Source of the DNA: an uncultured Ruminococcus sp.
GTDB lineage: Bacteria; Bacillota; Clostridia; Lachnospirales; Lachnospiraceae
DNA: 64,000 bases
NCBI GenBank assembly: GCA_900541505.1
Contig: UQKK01000006.1
Coordinates: 1-64,000 of the forward strand
Direction of reading: 5' to 3'
Shown here: one piece after another, positions 54,299 through 63,318 of the stretch
Layout of the letters: every line of letters starts with the position of its first letter
How positions within the stretch are numbered: position 1 is the stretch's first letter
The notes under the pieces: generated by a model
Seen by the model: only the letters and a program-made list of their open reading frames with translations
What the model was told of the DNA's origin: nothing
The model's database searches: none
Position numbers and translations under genes: made by a program

Positions 54299-55103
54299 TG
54301 AGAATAAGATAAGGGCTGGACTGAAAACATTAATTCATTGGGACGCGCTTCATTTAGAGATAGTCTGTGAATGTAAAAATGGAGATGAAGTACTGGAAGC
54401 TTTAGAGGATATGGCTGTAGATATTGTTCTGACTGATATGCAGATGCCCGGAATCTGCGGGGTGGAATTGATGCAGCGTTTACGGGAAGCGTTTCCATAT
54501 GTCTCAGTAATCGTTATCAGCGGTTATGATGATTTTAAATATACCAGACAGGCAATCGTAAGCAATGCTGTCGATTATCTCTTAAAACCTGTGGACGAAG
54601 ATGAGCTTAATGAGGCCTTGAAAACAGCCATATCAAAAGTGGAAAGCAACAAAATCCGGAGACAGGCGGAGGAGGTAGAAAAGATACCGATACCTGTCAT
54701 ACGAGAATACTTTATTGGGATAAGAGAAAGAGAAGAAAAAGAAAAGCCACATGGAGGGGGACAAAGAAAACATCTGGCAATAAATATCAGAGAATATTTA
54801 GATGATAATTATTGCGGACATATTACACTTTCTGACTTGGAAAGCAGATTCTATTCGAATAAAGAATATATTTCCAGGATTTTTAAAAATTTTTATGGAG
54901 TTACGATTTTTGATTATATTGACCATCTACGAATAAAAAAAGCCAATGATATGCTCCTGAAGGGGGAGCAGATTAAGGAAATCTGTTATACGCTCGGCTT
55001 TTATGATGAAAGTCATTTTTATAAAAAATTTAAAAAAATTATGGGGATATCACCCTCTGAATATGGCGGCAATGTCCGAGGAAATACAAAAAGGAAAAAG
55101 TAG
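54273..55103 (+). CDS. YesN-like AraC family response regulator
   Basis: Transcription regulator, 276 residues, partner of the upstream kinase. The receiver has MIIADDENKIRAGL, the phospho-Asp in DIVLTDMQMPGICG (near 54) and Lys in YLLKPVDEDEL. The C-terminal AraC HTH domain (about 165-265) has NKEYISRIFKNFYGV and EICYTLGFYDESHFYKKFKK. I start at 54273 (GAGGTGAAGAAA upstream). It most likely controls the transporter/sulfatase genes that follow. Confidence 0.93.
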   Translation: MYRMIIADDENKIRAGLKTLIHWDALHLEIVCECKNGDEVLEALEDMAVDIVLTDMQMPGICGVELMQRLREAFPYVSVIVISGYDDFKYTRQAIVSNAVDYLLKPVDEDELNEALKTAISKVESNKIRRQAEEVEKIPIPVIREYFIGIREREEKEKPHGGGQRKHLAINIREYLDDNYCGHITLSDLESRFYSNKEYISRIFKNFYGVTIFDYIDHLRIKKANDMLLKGEQIKEICYTLGFYDESHFYKKFKKIMGISPSEYGGNVRGNTKRKK

Positions 55104-55242
55104 TCTATTTTATACATATTCATGCCGGAATCATACATTTTGTACAGAGAGTCTCATTGATAAAATGAGGTTAAAGAATTAATAGAAACGCTGTAGGATT
55201 CCGGAATACAATTTGCAGCAAACAAAAAAAGGAGGAGTGAAA

Positions 55243-56355
55243 ATGAAAAAGAAACTTTTGTCACTTATCTTAATGTCAGTGCTTGTGATGGGTCTGGCGG
55301 CAGGCTGCGGACAGGATGACAAGTCCGAAGGAAACGCGGGTACAAATAGTAAGACGGAAGATGGAGAATTTGTTGCCAGTGGTGATACTATACGGTTTGC
55401 TATGCATCCGGGCAATGGCGCAGTTGCGGCATATCGTGCAGATAAGGAAGGATATTTTGACGAACTGGGGCTGGATATCGAAATCGTTATGTTCCAGGAT
55501 GGTGTTACCATCAATGAAGGATTTGCGGCAGGAGAGGTGGACATCGGCATCAATGGATTTGCTTCGGCGTATTCCTTTGCTACCGGAGAATATGCATATC
55601 TTGGAGATGTAAACGCACAGACGGAATATGGGGTATATGCAGACCCGGACCTTGACGCAGCTAAGATTCAGGGCGAGGTAGAAGATTTACCGGATGTATA
55701 TGGGGATGCAGATTCTGTAGAAGGCATGAAGATTGCAGCGCCCCAGGGAACAATTGCACAGATTGTGACGGATGCCTATGTTGTAAAACTGGGGCTGTCG
55801 CCGAGTGATTATGAACTGATAGGAATGGATTGTGGTTCCGCTTTGACAGCTTTAATGGCTGGAGAGGTGGATGGAGCCGGACTGTTCCCGCCGTATTCTA
55901 CTCAGGCTTTGGATGCGGGGTATGTAAGACTTGCCAGCTATGAAGAGGTATGTGGCTGTGTTCCGGCGGATGTATTTATGGCAACCAATGAATTCGTTGA
56001 ATCACATTATGGAGATACTGTTTTAATCTGTCAGGCAATTTATAAAGCAGCTTCAGAACTGGAGGCTGACGATGAGCTGTATTATGAAGATGCAATGGAG
56101 TTTTTCAGCGAGAATGGAAAAGAATATTCAGACAGCGATATGCGGGCTTTGATTGATACTTCATATTTCTATGATGAAGCTCAGTTGACAGACCCGGCAT
56201 ATGAATTTGGCTACCATGAGACTTATGCAACCCGGAATTTGATAGATTTAGGTTTGCTGACAGAGGATGCTATGGAATTCGTACAGGAAAGCTTAAATAC
56301 ACAAGTGATTAAGGATGCCTTGGGGATTGAGCTGAATGTAGGATTCTACGAATAG
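55243..56355 (+). CDS. SsuA/NMT1-type ABC transporter substrate-binding lipoprotein
   Basis: Solute-binding protein, 370 residues. I start at 55243 with AAAGGAGGAG upstream. The lipoprotein signal is KKLLSLILMSVLVMGLAAGC (Cys at about residue 22). The mature part has the NMT1/SsuA fold pattern (GYFDELGLDIEIVMFQDG, then GEVDIGINGFASAYSFA). These proteins bind sulfonates, taurine, nitrate, thiamine precursors or related small molecules. The sulfatase in the operon points to a sulfated or sulfonated ligand, but this is inference. A hairpin follows the gene. Confidence 0.85.
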   Translation: MKKKLLSLILMSVLVMGLAAGCGQDDKSEGNAGTNSKTEDGEFVASGDTIRFAMHPGNGAVAAYRADKEGYFDELGLDIEIVMFQDGVTINEGFAAGEVDIGINGFASAYSFATGEYAYLGDVNAQTEYGVYADPDLDAAKIQGEVEDLPDVYGDADSVEGMKIAAPQGTIAQIVTDAYVVKLGLSPSDYELIGMDCGSALTALMAGEVDGAGLFPPYSTQALDAGYVRLASYEEVCGCVPADVFMATNEFVESHYGDTVLICQAIYKAASELEADDELYYEDAMEFFSENGKEYSDSDMRALIDTSYFYDEAQLTDPAYEFGYHETYATRNLIDLGLLTEDAMEFVQESLNTQVIKDALGIELNVGFYE

Positions 56356-56365
56356 AAGGAAGAAG

Positions 56366-56394
56366 TTAAGGTGCCTGTCTGACAGGCATCTTAA
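56366..56394 (+). terminator. intercistronic hairpin after the binding-protein gene
   Basis: TTAAGGTGCCTGTC pairs with GACAGGCATCTTAA over 14 bases with a one-base loop and an AATTTATA tail. It likely lets the binding protein exceed the transporter in expression. Confidence 0.7.
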
Positions 56395-56414
56395 TTTATA
56401 GGTGGGGATAGAAG

Positions 56415-57203
56415 ATGAACAAAAGAAAGAAAAAGAAGAAATATTATATTTATTCTGTAATTTCAATAACTTTATTTCTATTTGTCTGGTGGCTGGTTAC
56501 GGAAGGACTGGGAATATTCAGACAGAATACACTTGCCGGACCTGTTCGAACCTTTAAGACATTGATTGAAAAGTTTTATGACCCCAGACCGGATGGACAT
56601 TTGATGCAGGAACATATATGGTCCAGTTTAAAAATAACACTCATGGGTTATGCCTGTGGTGTGATTGTGGGAAATACACTGGGAATCCTGATGGGCTGGT
56701 ATGAAAAAATAGATTTGTTTGTGCGTCCGCTTTTTGATTTGATTAAACCGGTTCCGGGGATTGCATGGATTCCTGTAGCCATTACGCTGTTTGGAATCGG
56801 CGTACTTCCCAAGGTTGTGGTAATAGGTCTTGCATCGCTGATTCCCTCTATTGTCAACAGCTATACAGGAATCAGACAGACAAAAGATGTACATATCTGG
56901 GTGGCAGAAGTTTTTGGGGCAACAAAGAGAGAGACATTATTTAAAGTTGCTATTCCATCTGCTATTCCCTATTTCATGACGGGAATGAAGGTTGCTCTCG
57001 GAAATTCCTGGGCAACGATAGTTGGGGCGGAAATGCTTGCTGCAAACTGTGGATTGGGATATCTTATCACACTTTGCCGGGGAATCTATCGAACGGATGT
57101 AATCATAGCAGGTATGATTTGTATCGGGGTAGTGGGGACAATCCTGAACCTGCTGCTCGGCATATTGGAGAAGCAATTGATGAAAGGGGGAAGATGGCAG
57201 TGA
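56415..57203 (+). CDS. ABC transporter permease 1 (SsuC/TauC type)
   Basis: Membrane permease, 262 residues with about six helices. The BPD_transp_1 coupling EAA motif is EVFGATKRETLFKVAIPSAIP (in parts: EVFGAT and FKVAIPSAIP, about 168-188). FDLIKPVPGIAWIPVAITLF and LGIGVLP-type loops are characteristic of the nitrate/sulfonate group. The start at 56415 follows GGTGGGGATAGAAG. It overlaps the second permease by 10 bases. Confidence 0.9.
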   Translation: MNKRKKKKKYYIYSVISITLFLFVWWLVTEGLGIFRQNTLAGPVRTFKTLIEKFYDPRPDGHLMQEHIWSSLKITLMGYACGVIVGNTLGILMGWYEKIDLFVRPLFDLIKPVPGIAWIPVAITLFGIGVLPKVVVIGLASLIPSIVNSYTGIRQTKDVHIWVAEVFGATKRETLFKVAIPSAIPYFMTGMKVALGNSWATIVGAEMLAANCGLGYLITLCRGIYRTDVIIAGMICIGVVGTILNLLLGILEKQLMKGGRWQ

Positions 57204-57985
57204 ATGTGAGAAAAGCTACAGCCTTTCAGAAAGTGATATGCGCAGGGATATCCATTGTTATATTTCTCGTTGTATGGTTTTTAGGAACAAATGGCACGCG
57301 GCTTGGAGAAGTACTGCCGACACCGATTGAAGTTATACGGGAGTTTTTTATTTCTTTTACAGAGCCGATTGGACGCAGTACCATGCTGGGACATATCGGG
57401 ATTACATTTTCCCGGTTCCTGGTGGGATTTCTTCTTGCTGATATATTGGGAATCACTTTGGGACTGACAATGGGATGGTATCCGAGAATAAACGCGCTTT
57501 TCGGACCGATTTTCCAGATTATACGTCCGATACCGATTCTTGCCTGGATACCGTTGGGAATTATCTGGTTTGGTCTGGGGGAAGCGACAAAATATTTTAT
57601 TGTTTTTCTTGGAGCATTTATGAGTGTCACACAAAACGCTTATGCAGGGGCGAGGTCTGTAGACCCTACACTGGTAAATGCGGCTAAGATGCTGGGAGCG
57701 AACGACATGAAACTGTTTTTTACTATTGTGATTCCGGCTAGTACACCGATTATATTTGCGGGACTGCATACAGCCTCTGCGGTGGGCTGGGCATCGGTGG
57801 TAGCGGCGGAAATGGTGCGTTCTCAGAGTGGAATCGGCTGGCTGATTATGGCGGGACAAAGCAATCATGACATGCTTCAGACTTTGGTAGGTATTATCGG
57901 GATTGCTATCATCGGATTTTTACTGGCAGCATGCATGAGAAAATTGGAGGAATATTTATGCAGATGGACAATCAGAGGGAAGTAA
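57194..57985 (+). CDS. ABC transporter permease 2 (SsuC/TauC type)
   Basis: Second, distinct permease, 263 residues. I start at ATG 57194 (AAAGGGGGAAG upstream), inside the end of permease 1. It shows the same group pattern (FQIIRPIPILAWIPLGIIWFG; EAA-like KMLGANDMKLFFTIVIPAS in pieces). Two different permeases imply a heterodimeric channel, unlike the usual SsuC homodimer. It overlaps the first ATPase gene. Confidence 0.9.
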   Translation: MAVNVRKATAFQKVICAGISIVIFLVVWFLGTNGTRLGEVLPTPIEVIREFFISFTEPIGRSTMLGHIGITFSRFLVGFLLADILGITLGLTMGWYPRINALFGPIFQIIRPIPILAWIPLGIIWFGLGEATKYFIVFLGAFMSVTQNAYAGARSVDPTLVNAAKMLGANDMKLFFTIVIPASTPIIFAGLHTASAVGWASVVAAEMVRSQSGIGWLIMAGQSNHDMLQTLVGIIGIAIIGFLLAACMRKLEEYLCRWTIRGK

Positions 57986-58740
57986 TAAATTGCAGTGGTG
58001 TGACTAAAATATTTGAATCCATCGGAAAAAATAAAAAAGTTCAGCAATTTAAAGTAGTAGAAAATTTAAGTTTTACTGTGCATGAAAATGAATTTCTTGT
58101 ATTATTCGGACCCGGACAGTGCGGTAAGACCACGATATTGAATATGATTGCCGGTTTCCTGGAACCTACGGAAGGGGAACTGAAAATGGAAGGAAAAGTA
58201 ATAGAAGGACCTGCGCCGGAACGGGGAATGGTCTTTCAGAACCTGGCGATTTTCCCCTGGCTGACTGTCATGGGAAATGTGGAATATGGCTTGAGAATGA
58301 AAGGAATACCAAAGTCGGAGAGACAGGATAAGGCGATGCATTACATAAAGCTGGTAGGTCTTGAGGGGTTTGAAAATTCCTTTCCCGCTCAGATTTCAGG
58401 AGGAATGAAGCAGAGGGTGGGAATTGCCAGAGCATATTGCAACGAGCCAAAAGTAATTTTGATGGATGAACCCTTCGGTGCTTTAGATGCGCAGACAAGA
58501 TATATGATGCAGGATGAAATCGTGAGGATATGGGAAACAGAAAAAAGGACAATCCTATTTGTGACAAACAATATAGAAGAGGCAGTCTATGTCGCGGACC
58601 GCATCGCTGTATTAAAAAATTGTCCCACAGGCATCAAGCAGGAGTTTCATATAAATCTTCCCAGACCAAGGAGCTACATAGACCCAGAATTTCTGGAACT
58701 TCGGCGTGAAATCAACAGTGTGGTAGACCATACATTATAG
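57958..58740 (+). CDS. ABC transporter ATPase 1 (canonical signature, switch His replaced)
   Basis: Nucleotide-binding subunit, 260 residues; start at ATG 57958 with GGAGGAATATTT upstream. Walker A is FGPGQCGKTTILN (near 48), the Q-loop MVFQNLAIFPW, the signature QISGGMKQRVGIARA (intact LSGG-like) and Walker B VILMDEPFGALD. The position of the switch His reads FVTNNIEEAV, so the usual THD/THN His is Asn. The second ATPase has the opposite defect, so the two should work as a pair. Confidence 0.9.
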   Translation: MQMDNQREVINCSGVTKIFESIGKNKKVQQFKVVENLSFTVHENEFLVLFGPGQCGKTTILNMIAGFLEPTEGELKMEGKVIEGPAPERGMVFQNLAIFPWLTVMGNVEYGLRMKGIPKSERQDKAMHYIKLVGLEGFENSFPAQISGGMKQRVGIARAYCNEPKVILMDEPFGALDAQTRYMMQDEIVRIWETEKRTILFVTNNIEEAVYVADRIAVLKNCPTGIKQEFHINLPRPRSYIDPEFLELRREINSVVDHTL

Positions 58741-58755
58741 AGTGGGAGGTAGTCT

Positions 58756-59511
58756 ATGGAAAAGCAGATGAACAGACAGCCGAAAGTACAAGTGTTGAAC
58801 ATGACAAAAAAGTTCGGGGATTTATTGGTCCTTGATAAGATGAATTTTGAGGTGCAGGAGGGAGAGTTCCTCGTAGTAGTAGGACCTACAGGCTGTGGAA
58901 AAACGACATTTTTAAACAGTCTGACAGGTATTTATGATATTACGGAGGGAGATATTTTAATAAATGGAGAGAAAGTAGATTTGAAAAAGCATAATATCTC
59001 CTATATTTTTCAGGAGTCTTCGGCAATGCCGTGGCTTACAATAGAGCAGAACATTGCTTTTGGTCTGAAGATAAAAAATTTTCCGGCAGAGGAAATAAAA
59101 CGGCGAGTAGATGAGATGCTGGAAATCGTAGGTTTAAGTGAGTTCAGAAATTATTATCCCCAGCAGGTGTCCACCAGTATGGTACAGAGGATTGCCATAG
59201 CAAGGGCATTTGCTACAGAGCCGGAGCTTTTGCTCATGGATGAGCCGTATGGACAATTAGATATTGATTTGCGTTTCAAGCTGGAAGATGAACTCGTAAA
59301 ACTGTGGAAAAAAACAGGCACAACGGTTATTTTCATCACACATAATGTAGAGGAAGCGGTTTACTTAAGTGAAAATATCATGGTACTGACGAATAAACCT
59401 ACAACAGTAAAAGAAGTGGTGAGAAATGAACTTCCCAGACCAAGAGATATTATGAGCATGGAATTTGTAGCCCTGCGGAATCGAATCACAGAATTAATTA
59501 AATGGTGGTAG
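58756..59511 (+). CDS. ABC transporter ATPase 2 (switch His kept, signature degenerate)
   Basis: Second nucleotide-binding subunit, 251 residues. Walker A is VGPTGCGKTTFLN (near 39), the Q-loop YIFQESSAMPW, Walker B LLLMDEPYGQLD and the switch region FITHNVEEAV with an intact His. The signature that should read LSGGQ is QVSTSMVQRIAIARA, so the ATP-contacting Gly residues are lost. In a heterodimer with ATPase 1 this leaves one complete and one degenerate site. The start follows GTGGGAGG. Confidence 0.9.
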   Translation: MEKQMNRQPKVQVLNMTKKFGDLLVLDKMNFEVQEGEFLVVVGPTGCGKTTFLNSLTGIYDITEGDILINGEKVDLKKHNISYIFQESSAMPWLTIEQNIAFGLKIKNFPAEEIKRRVDEMLEIVGLSEFRNYYPQQVSTSMVQRIAIARAFATEPELLLMDEPYGQLDIDLRFKLEDELVKLWKKTGTTVIFITHNVEEAVYLSENIMVLTNKPTTVKEVVRNELPRPRDIMSMEFVALRNRITELIKWW

Positions 59512-59526
59512 AAGGCGAAAGAGATT

Positions 59527-61026
59527 ATGAATAAGAAAAATATACTTGTCTTTATGACAGACCAGCAATTGGGAGATACCATTTGTGAAAACAGCGTGGT
59601 GTTTACGCCGAATCTTGACCGGTTCAGGAGAAGGGCGATGCATTTCCGGGAAGCATATACGCCATCGCCGCACTGCTGTCCCTCGCGTGCGACTTTTTTT
59701 ACCGGGCTTATGCCGTCACAGCATGGCGTATGGCATAATGTAGAAAACAATAACGCGATTTCGAGAGATTTATATGATGGGACAAAACTTTTCCCGGAAG
59801 ATTTAAGAGAAAACGGATATCATACCTTTTTCTCCGGAAAATGGCATGTCAGCGCGTTTGCAGGACCAGAAGAACATGGCTTTGATGAGGTTTTAAGATA
59901 TTTTACATCAAATTACGGACAGATGCAAAAGGGATACCGTATTCATGATGAAGATTGGGAACATTTTTACTCGAATCCTGCGATGATTGACAAAGAAGGA
60001 GATGAAAAAGGATTCGGGCAGATTATCCGCCCCGGATATCCGAAATATTTTCAGTTCGGTATTGACAGTAATCCGTTTGGAGATGGGGATACTGTAGACA
60101 GGGCAGTGGAAGCTCTGGACAATTACAATGATGATGAGCCGTTTTTTATGTATGTGGGCACAGTGGGACCCCATGACCCATATACACCGCCTCAGGAATT
60201 TTTAGATATGTATAAAAATGTAGAAATGAAGCTTCCGGATAGCTTTTATCAGGAATTAGAAGATGTCCCCGCTTTTTACAGAAGGACAAAGGACATGTTC
60301 AGTTTGACAGAAGAAGAGCACAAGGAGAGTTTGAGGCGATACTATGCCTTCTGTACATATGAAGATGCACTGTTTGGGAAACTATTGGATGCTGTGGAGC
60401 GCAATGGTTATACGGAGAATACGGTGATTCTTTATATTTCTGACCACGGGGATATGGCAGGAGCCCACGGGATGTGGTCAAAAGGAGTTCCATGCTACAG
60501 GGAAAGTTATAACATCTGCGCAATGATTGGAGGTACTGGAATACAGGCTGGAGTAGAGGAAGAAGCTTTTGTTTCCCTTGCTGATTTTGCTCCTACGATT
60601 CTGGATTTGGCAGAGGTACCGAGGACAAGAGAATTTGCAGGAGAATCGCTGATGCCGTTTCTCAATGGAAGAAGACCAAAGAGTTGGCGTACGGAGATGT
60701 TTACACAGACAAACGGAAATGAAATGTATGGAATCCAGAGAGCGGTATTTAACCATAAATGGAAATATGTTTTTAATGGATTTGATTATGATATTCTGTA
60801 TGATTTAGAAAAAGACCCTGCGGAACTGCATAATATCATTGGGAAAGAGGAAGTAAGACCTGTTATAAAAGAGATGTTTAAAAAAATGTGGGGATTTGGA
60901 AAAAAGGTGAGGGATAATTGCACCTGTCCATATATCATGACGTCATTTGCGCCATATGGTCCGGGGATTTTACTGGAGGATGAAGAAAATATTGGGGATG
61001 AAAAAGATGGTAAGAAAAGCATGTAA
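59527..61026 (+). CDS. Cys-type sulfatase (S1 family)
   Basis: Hydrolyses a sulfate ester, probably in the cytoplasm because no signal peptide is seen. The 499-residue protein begins MNKKNILVFMTDQQLGDT (metal-binding Asp) and carries the maturation site HCCPSRATFFTGLMPSQHG (near residue 55), where the Cys of CxPSR becomes formylglycine. Other metal or active residues are in FFSGKWHV and ISDHGDMAGAHGMWSKG. It needs the anaerobic maturase at 41175 or an equivalent. It overlaps the mutarotase gene. Confidence 0.92.
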   Translation: MNKKNILVFMTDQQLGDTICENSVVFTPNLDRFRRRAMHFREAYTPSPHCCPSRATFFTGLMPSQHGVWHNVENNNAISRDLYDGTKLFPEDLRENGYHTFFSGKWHVSAFAGPEEHGFDEVLRYFTSNYGQMQKGYRIHDEDWEHFYSNPAMIDKEGDEKGFGQIIRPGYPKYFQFGIDSNPFGDGDTVDRAVEALDNYNDDEPFFMYVGTVGPHDPYTPPQEFLDMYKNVEMKLPDSFYQELEDVPAFYRRTKDMFSLTEEEHKESLRRYYAFCTYEDALFGKLLDAVERNGYTENTVILYISDHGDMAGAHGMWSKGVPCYRESYNICAMIGGTGIQAGVEEEAFVSLADFAPTILDLAEVPRTREFAGESLMPFLNGRRPKSWRTEMFTQTNGNEMYGIQRAVFNHKWKYVFNGFDYDILYDLEKDPAELHNIIGKEEVRPVIKEMFKKMWGFGKKVRDNCTCPYIMTSFAPYGPGILLEDEENIGDEKDGKKSM

Positions 61027-61321
61027 GATGAAGTTAATTCCGGGAAATGAAAAAGAGTATGAAAGAAGACATGCAGAGATTTGGCCCATAGTGAAAAAAA
61101 TGATAAAAGACAGTGGAATCTCGAATTACTCTATCTATTGGGACAAAGAGACAAATTATTTGTTTTCTTATATGGAAGTGGAGGATGAAAACAAGGATAC
61201 AGCCACAGAGCCAAACGAAATCCGTTATAGATGGTGGGAATACATGAAAGATATTATGGAAACAAATGAGGATAACAGCCCTGTGAGTATGCAGATGATG
61301 GAAGTATTTCATATTGACTGA
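61007..61321 (+). CDS. L-rhamnose mutarotase-like protein
   Basis: A 104-residue protein of the RhaM/DUF718 family, which interconverts alpha and beta anomers of a sugar. It has KMKLIPGNEKEYERRHAEIW (near residue 7; Tyr and His active residues), ISNYSIYWDKETNYLFSYME and a Trp pair in RYRWWEYM, all family features. I start at ATG 61007, inside the end of the sulfatase. It suggests the operon releases a free reducing sugar after desulfation. The sugar is not necessarily rhamnose. Confidence 0.82.
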   Translation: MVRKACKMKLIPGNEKEYERRHAEIWPIVKKMIKDSGISNYSIYWDKETNYLFSYMEVEDENKDTATEPNEIRYRWWEYMKDIMETNEDNSPVSMQMMEVFHID

Positions 61322-61329
61322 GGATTGAG

Positions 61330-61379
61330 TTCCCCATAAGTGTGCTTTTAACTGGATTAGCCCTATGGGGAATTTTTTT
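61330..61379 (+). terminator. terminator of the sulfatase operon
   Basis: TTCCCCATA (61330-61338) pairs with TATGGGGAA (61364-61372), followed by TTTTTTT. Confidence 0.88.
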
Positions 61380-61462
61380 ATTTCTGTATGTGCAGATACT
61401 CTAAACCGAAAACCGATTTTCCTTATCAAAAATCGGGAAGAATGATAGTATCTCATTTTTTT

Positions 61463-61532
61463 CTCGTCATAATCTCGTCACAGATGATGAGATTATGACG
61501 AGATTGACGAGATTGACGAGAAAAGGTATAAT
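61463..61532 (+). promoter_or_regulatory. promoter with iterated GACGAG operator
   Basis: TTGACG (61504-61509), 17 bases and TATAAT (61527-61532) form a strong promoter. Five GACGAG units surround it: two inverted (in 61463-61479) and three direct (61497-61502, 61506-61511, 61515-61520). A perfect 14-bp inverted repeat (61463-61476 with 61489-61502) is included. It is a likely operator for the regulator that follows. Confidence 0.85.
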
Positions 61533-61562
61533 AATGAGGAGAAAATGATTAGGAGGCGCACT

Positions 61563-62885
61563 ATGGTTTTTCGGGAAAGTGAGATTGTAGAATTAAAAGA
61601 AATTGTTACGGATGAGATTAAAAAGGAAATAATAGCTTTTGCAAACAGCGAAGGTGGAAAAATATATATCGGTGTTCAGGATAATGGAACAGTAACAGGT
61701 CTCGATGATTCAGACAGCGTTGCCCTTAGAATCAGCAATATGGTTCGGGATGCAATTAAGCCGGACTTGACATTGTTTATTCATTATCAGACACTTGAAA
61801 TAGAAGGGAAACAAGTTGTGGAAGTAGATATCCAACGAGGAACAGAGAGACCCTATTATATTGCTAAAAAAGGACTTCGTCCGGAAGGCGTATATGTGAG
61901 ACAGGGATATTCCGCTGTTCCTGCAACAAATACAGCGATTCGCAGAATGATTAAAGAGACAGATGGTGACAGGTTTGAGGAGATGCGTTCCATTGAACAA
62001 AATCTAACCTTTACGGTTGCAGAAAAAGAATTCAAAGAAAGAGGAATGGAGTTTGGTGTCCGCCAAATGCAAACGCTTAAAATATTGAATTGTGATGGTA
62101 TTTATACAAATACGGGATTGCTTCTTTCAGACCAGTGTCCACATACAATTAAGACAGCAGTTTTCCAGGGGGAAGACCAAAGTATATTTCGTGACCGCCA
62201 GGAATTTGGCGGTTCGCTGCTTCAGCAAATGAATGATGTGTATGACTACATTGACAGATATAATGAGATTCATGCGGATTTCGAGGGGCTACGGCGGATT
62301 GATACAAGAAATTATCCGCAAGTAGCCATAAGAGAGGCATTATTGAATGTGCTGGTACATCGTGACTACGCTTTTAGCGCAAGCGCATTGATTAGTATCT
62401 ATTCTGATAGAATGGAATTTATATCTATTGGCGGATTGTTGTCTGGACTTGAACTTGACGATATTATGGCGGGGGTTTCCGCCTGCAGAAATCAAAATCT
62501 GGCAAATGTATTTTACAGATTAGAGTTAATAGAGGCTTATGGGACCGGAATCAGAAAGATTTTGAAGGCATATGAAAATGAGAAAAATAAGCCGGTAATT
62601 GAGAACACGAGTAATGCCTTCAAGATTACGCTTCCGAATATAAATATAAAAAGGGATAGTGGCAGTCATTTGCAGGAAGAGGTTTTGACTGATAATAATA
62701 TAGAAAATCAGGTGCTTCAACTTGCGGAAAGTCAAAACTTTATCACACGAGCTGAAATAGAAATTTTGCTGGGAAGCAGCTCTTCCACAGCATCCAGGGT
62801 GTTAAAACAAATGGTAGAAAAAAACCTGCTTGTGCAATGCGGAAAAGGGCGTAGCGTCAGATATGCTATTCCAAAGAACGAATAA
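61563..62885 (+). CDS. AlbA_2/Schlafen-type putative transcriptional regulator
   Basis: A 440-residue protein; start at 61563 with AGGAGG upstream (an in-frame ATG at 61545 is less likely). The N-terminal AlbA_2 domain shows ESEIVELKEIV and FANSEGGKIYIGVQDNG with GVYVRQGYSAVPA. The middle has a GHKL-like ATPase region (REALLNVLVHRDYAFSASA; GTGIRKIL). The C-terminus has a winged-helix-like segment (FITRAEIEILLGSSSSTASRVL). Such proteins are annotated as ATP-dependent regulators. The iterated operator just upstream suggests autoregulation. Confidence 0.85.
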   Translation: MVFRESEIVELKEIVTDEIKKEIIAFANSEGGKIYIGVQDNGTVTGLDDSDSVALRISNMVRDAIKPDLTLFIHYQTLEIEGKQVVEVDIQRGTERPYYIAKKGLRPEGVYVRQGYSAVPATNTAIRRMIKETDGDRFEEMRSIEQNLTFTVAEKEFKERGMEFGVRQMQTLKILNCDGIYTNTGLLLSDQCPHTIKTAVFQGEDQSIFRDRQEFGGSLLQQMNDVYDYIDRYNEIHADFEGLRRIDTRNYPQVAIREALLNVLVHRDYAFSASALISIYSDRMEFISIGGLLSGLELDDIMAGVSACRNQNLANVFYRLELIEAYGTGIRKILKAYENEKNKPVIENTSNAFKITLPNINIKRDSGSHLQEEVLTDNNIENQVLQLAESQNFITRAEIEILLGSSSSTASRVLKQMVEKNLLVQCGKGRSVRYAIPKNE

Positions 62886-62942
62886 ATCAGTTATAGACAG
62901 CGTGTGCTCTTAAATATAGTGCGGGTATTTTTTCATTACAAA

Positions 62943-62996
62943 ACTCCCCGTAAGGTAAGCCCAGCTTAGAAAAGCTTACCTTACGGGGAGTCTTAG
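62943..62996. terminator. perfect 18-bp hairpin terminator
   Basis: ACTCCCCGTAAGGTAAGC (62943-62960) and its exact inverse (62974-62991) form a stem between convergent genes, with TCTT and AAAT flanks. Likely bidirectional. Confidence 0.8.
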
Positions 62997-63002
62997 TACC
63001 AA

Positions 63003-63317
63003 TCAGTTATCCAGACTACTTTCATTAAGAAGAAAATCATAAATACTCATAATTAATACCCCATTGTCATTATAATATGGTGCGGGTACATCTTTCGCGA
63101 TAATGATTTTTTTAAAGAAATCGCCGGTCAGCATAAGAGAGTGCTGCTCCTGTTCCATCTTTGACTGGTTTGGAAGGGCATAGGCTGACTGAATATAATA
63201 ACGTTTGTAGCCTTTATTACAGACAAAATCAATTTCCAACTGCTTGCGAATTCCATGACCTTTTTTATTGGTTTCATTCAGGGTAACAATACCCACATCT
63301 ACATTAAAGATTATCAA
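63003..63317 (-). pseudogene. C-terminal remnant of a DUF4143 AAA ATPase
   Basis: The 104-residue frame aligns, as I recall the family, only with the last quarter of DUF4143-type AAA+ ATPases: NVDVGIVTLNETNKKG, RKQLEIDFVCNKGYKRYYIQ, then YALPNQSKMEQEQHSL and MSIYDFLL. The AAA domain (Walker A/B) and the N-terminal part of DUF4143 are missing, and the frame begins mid-domain right next to the DUF3791 stop. It is therefore a truncated gene left by a deletion. Confidence 0.8.
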
Positions 63318-63318
63318 A

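Noticed and set aside
57281..57868. A 195-codon minus-strand frame opposite permease 2
   Set aside because: Arg/Ser/Cys-rich antisense shadow of a clear permease.
60947..61006. Upstream extension of the mutarotase-like gene
   Set aside because: Homology and the ribosome site start at 61007; the extra 20 codons are sulfatase sequence in another frame.
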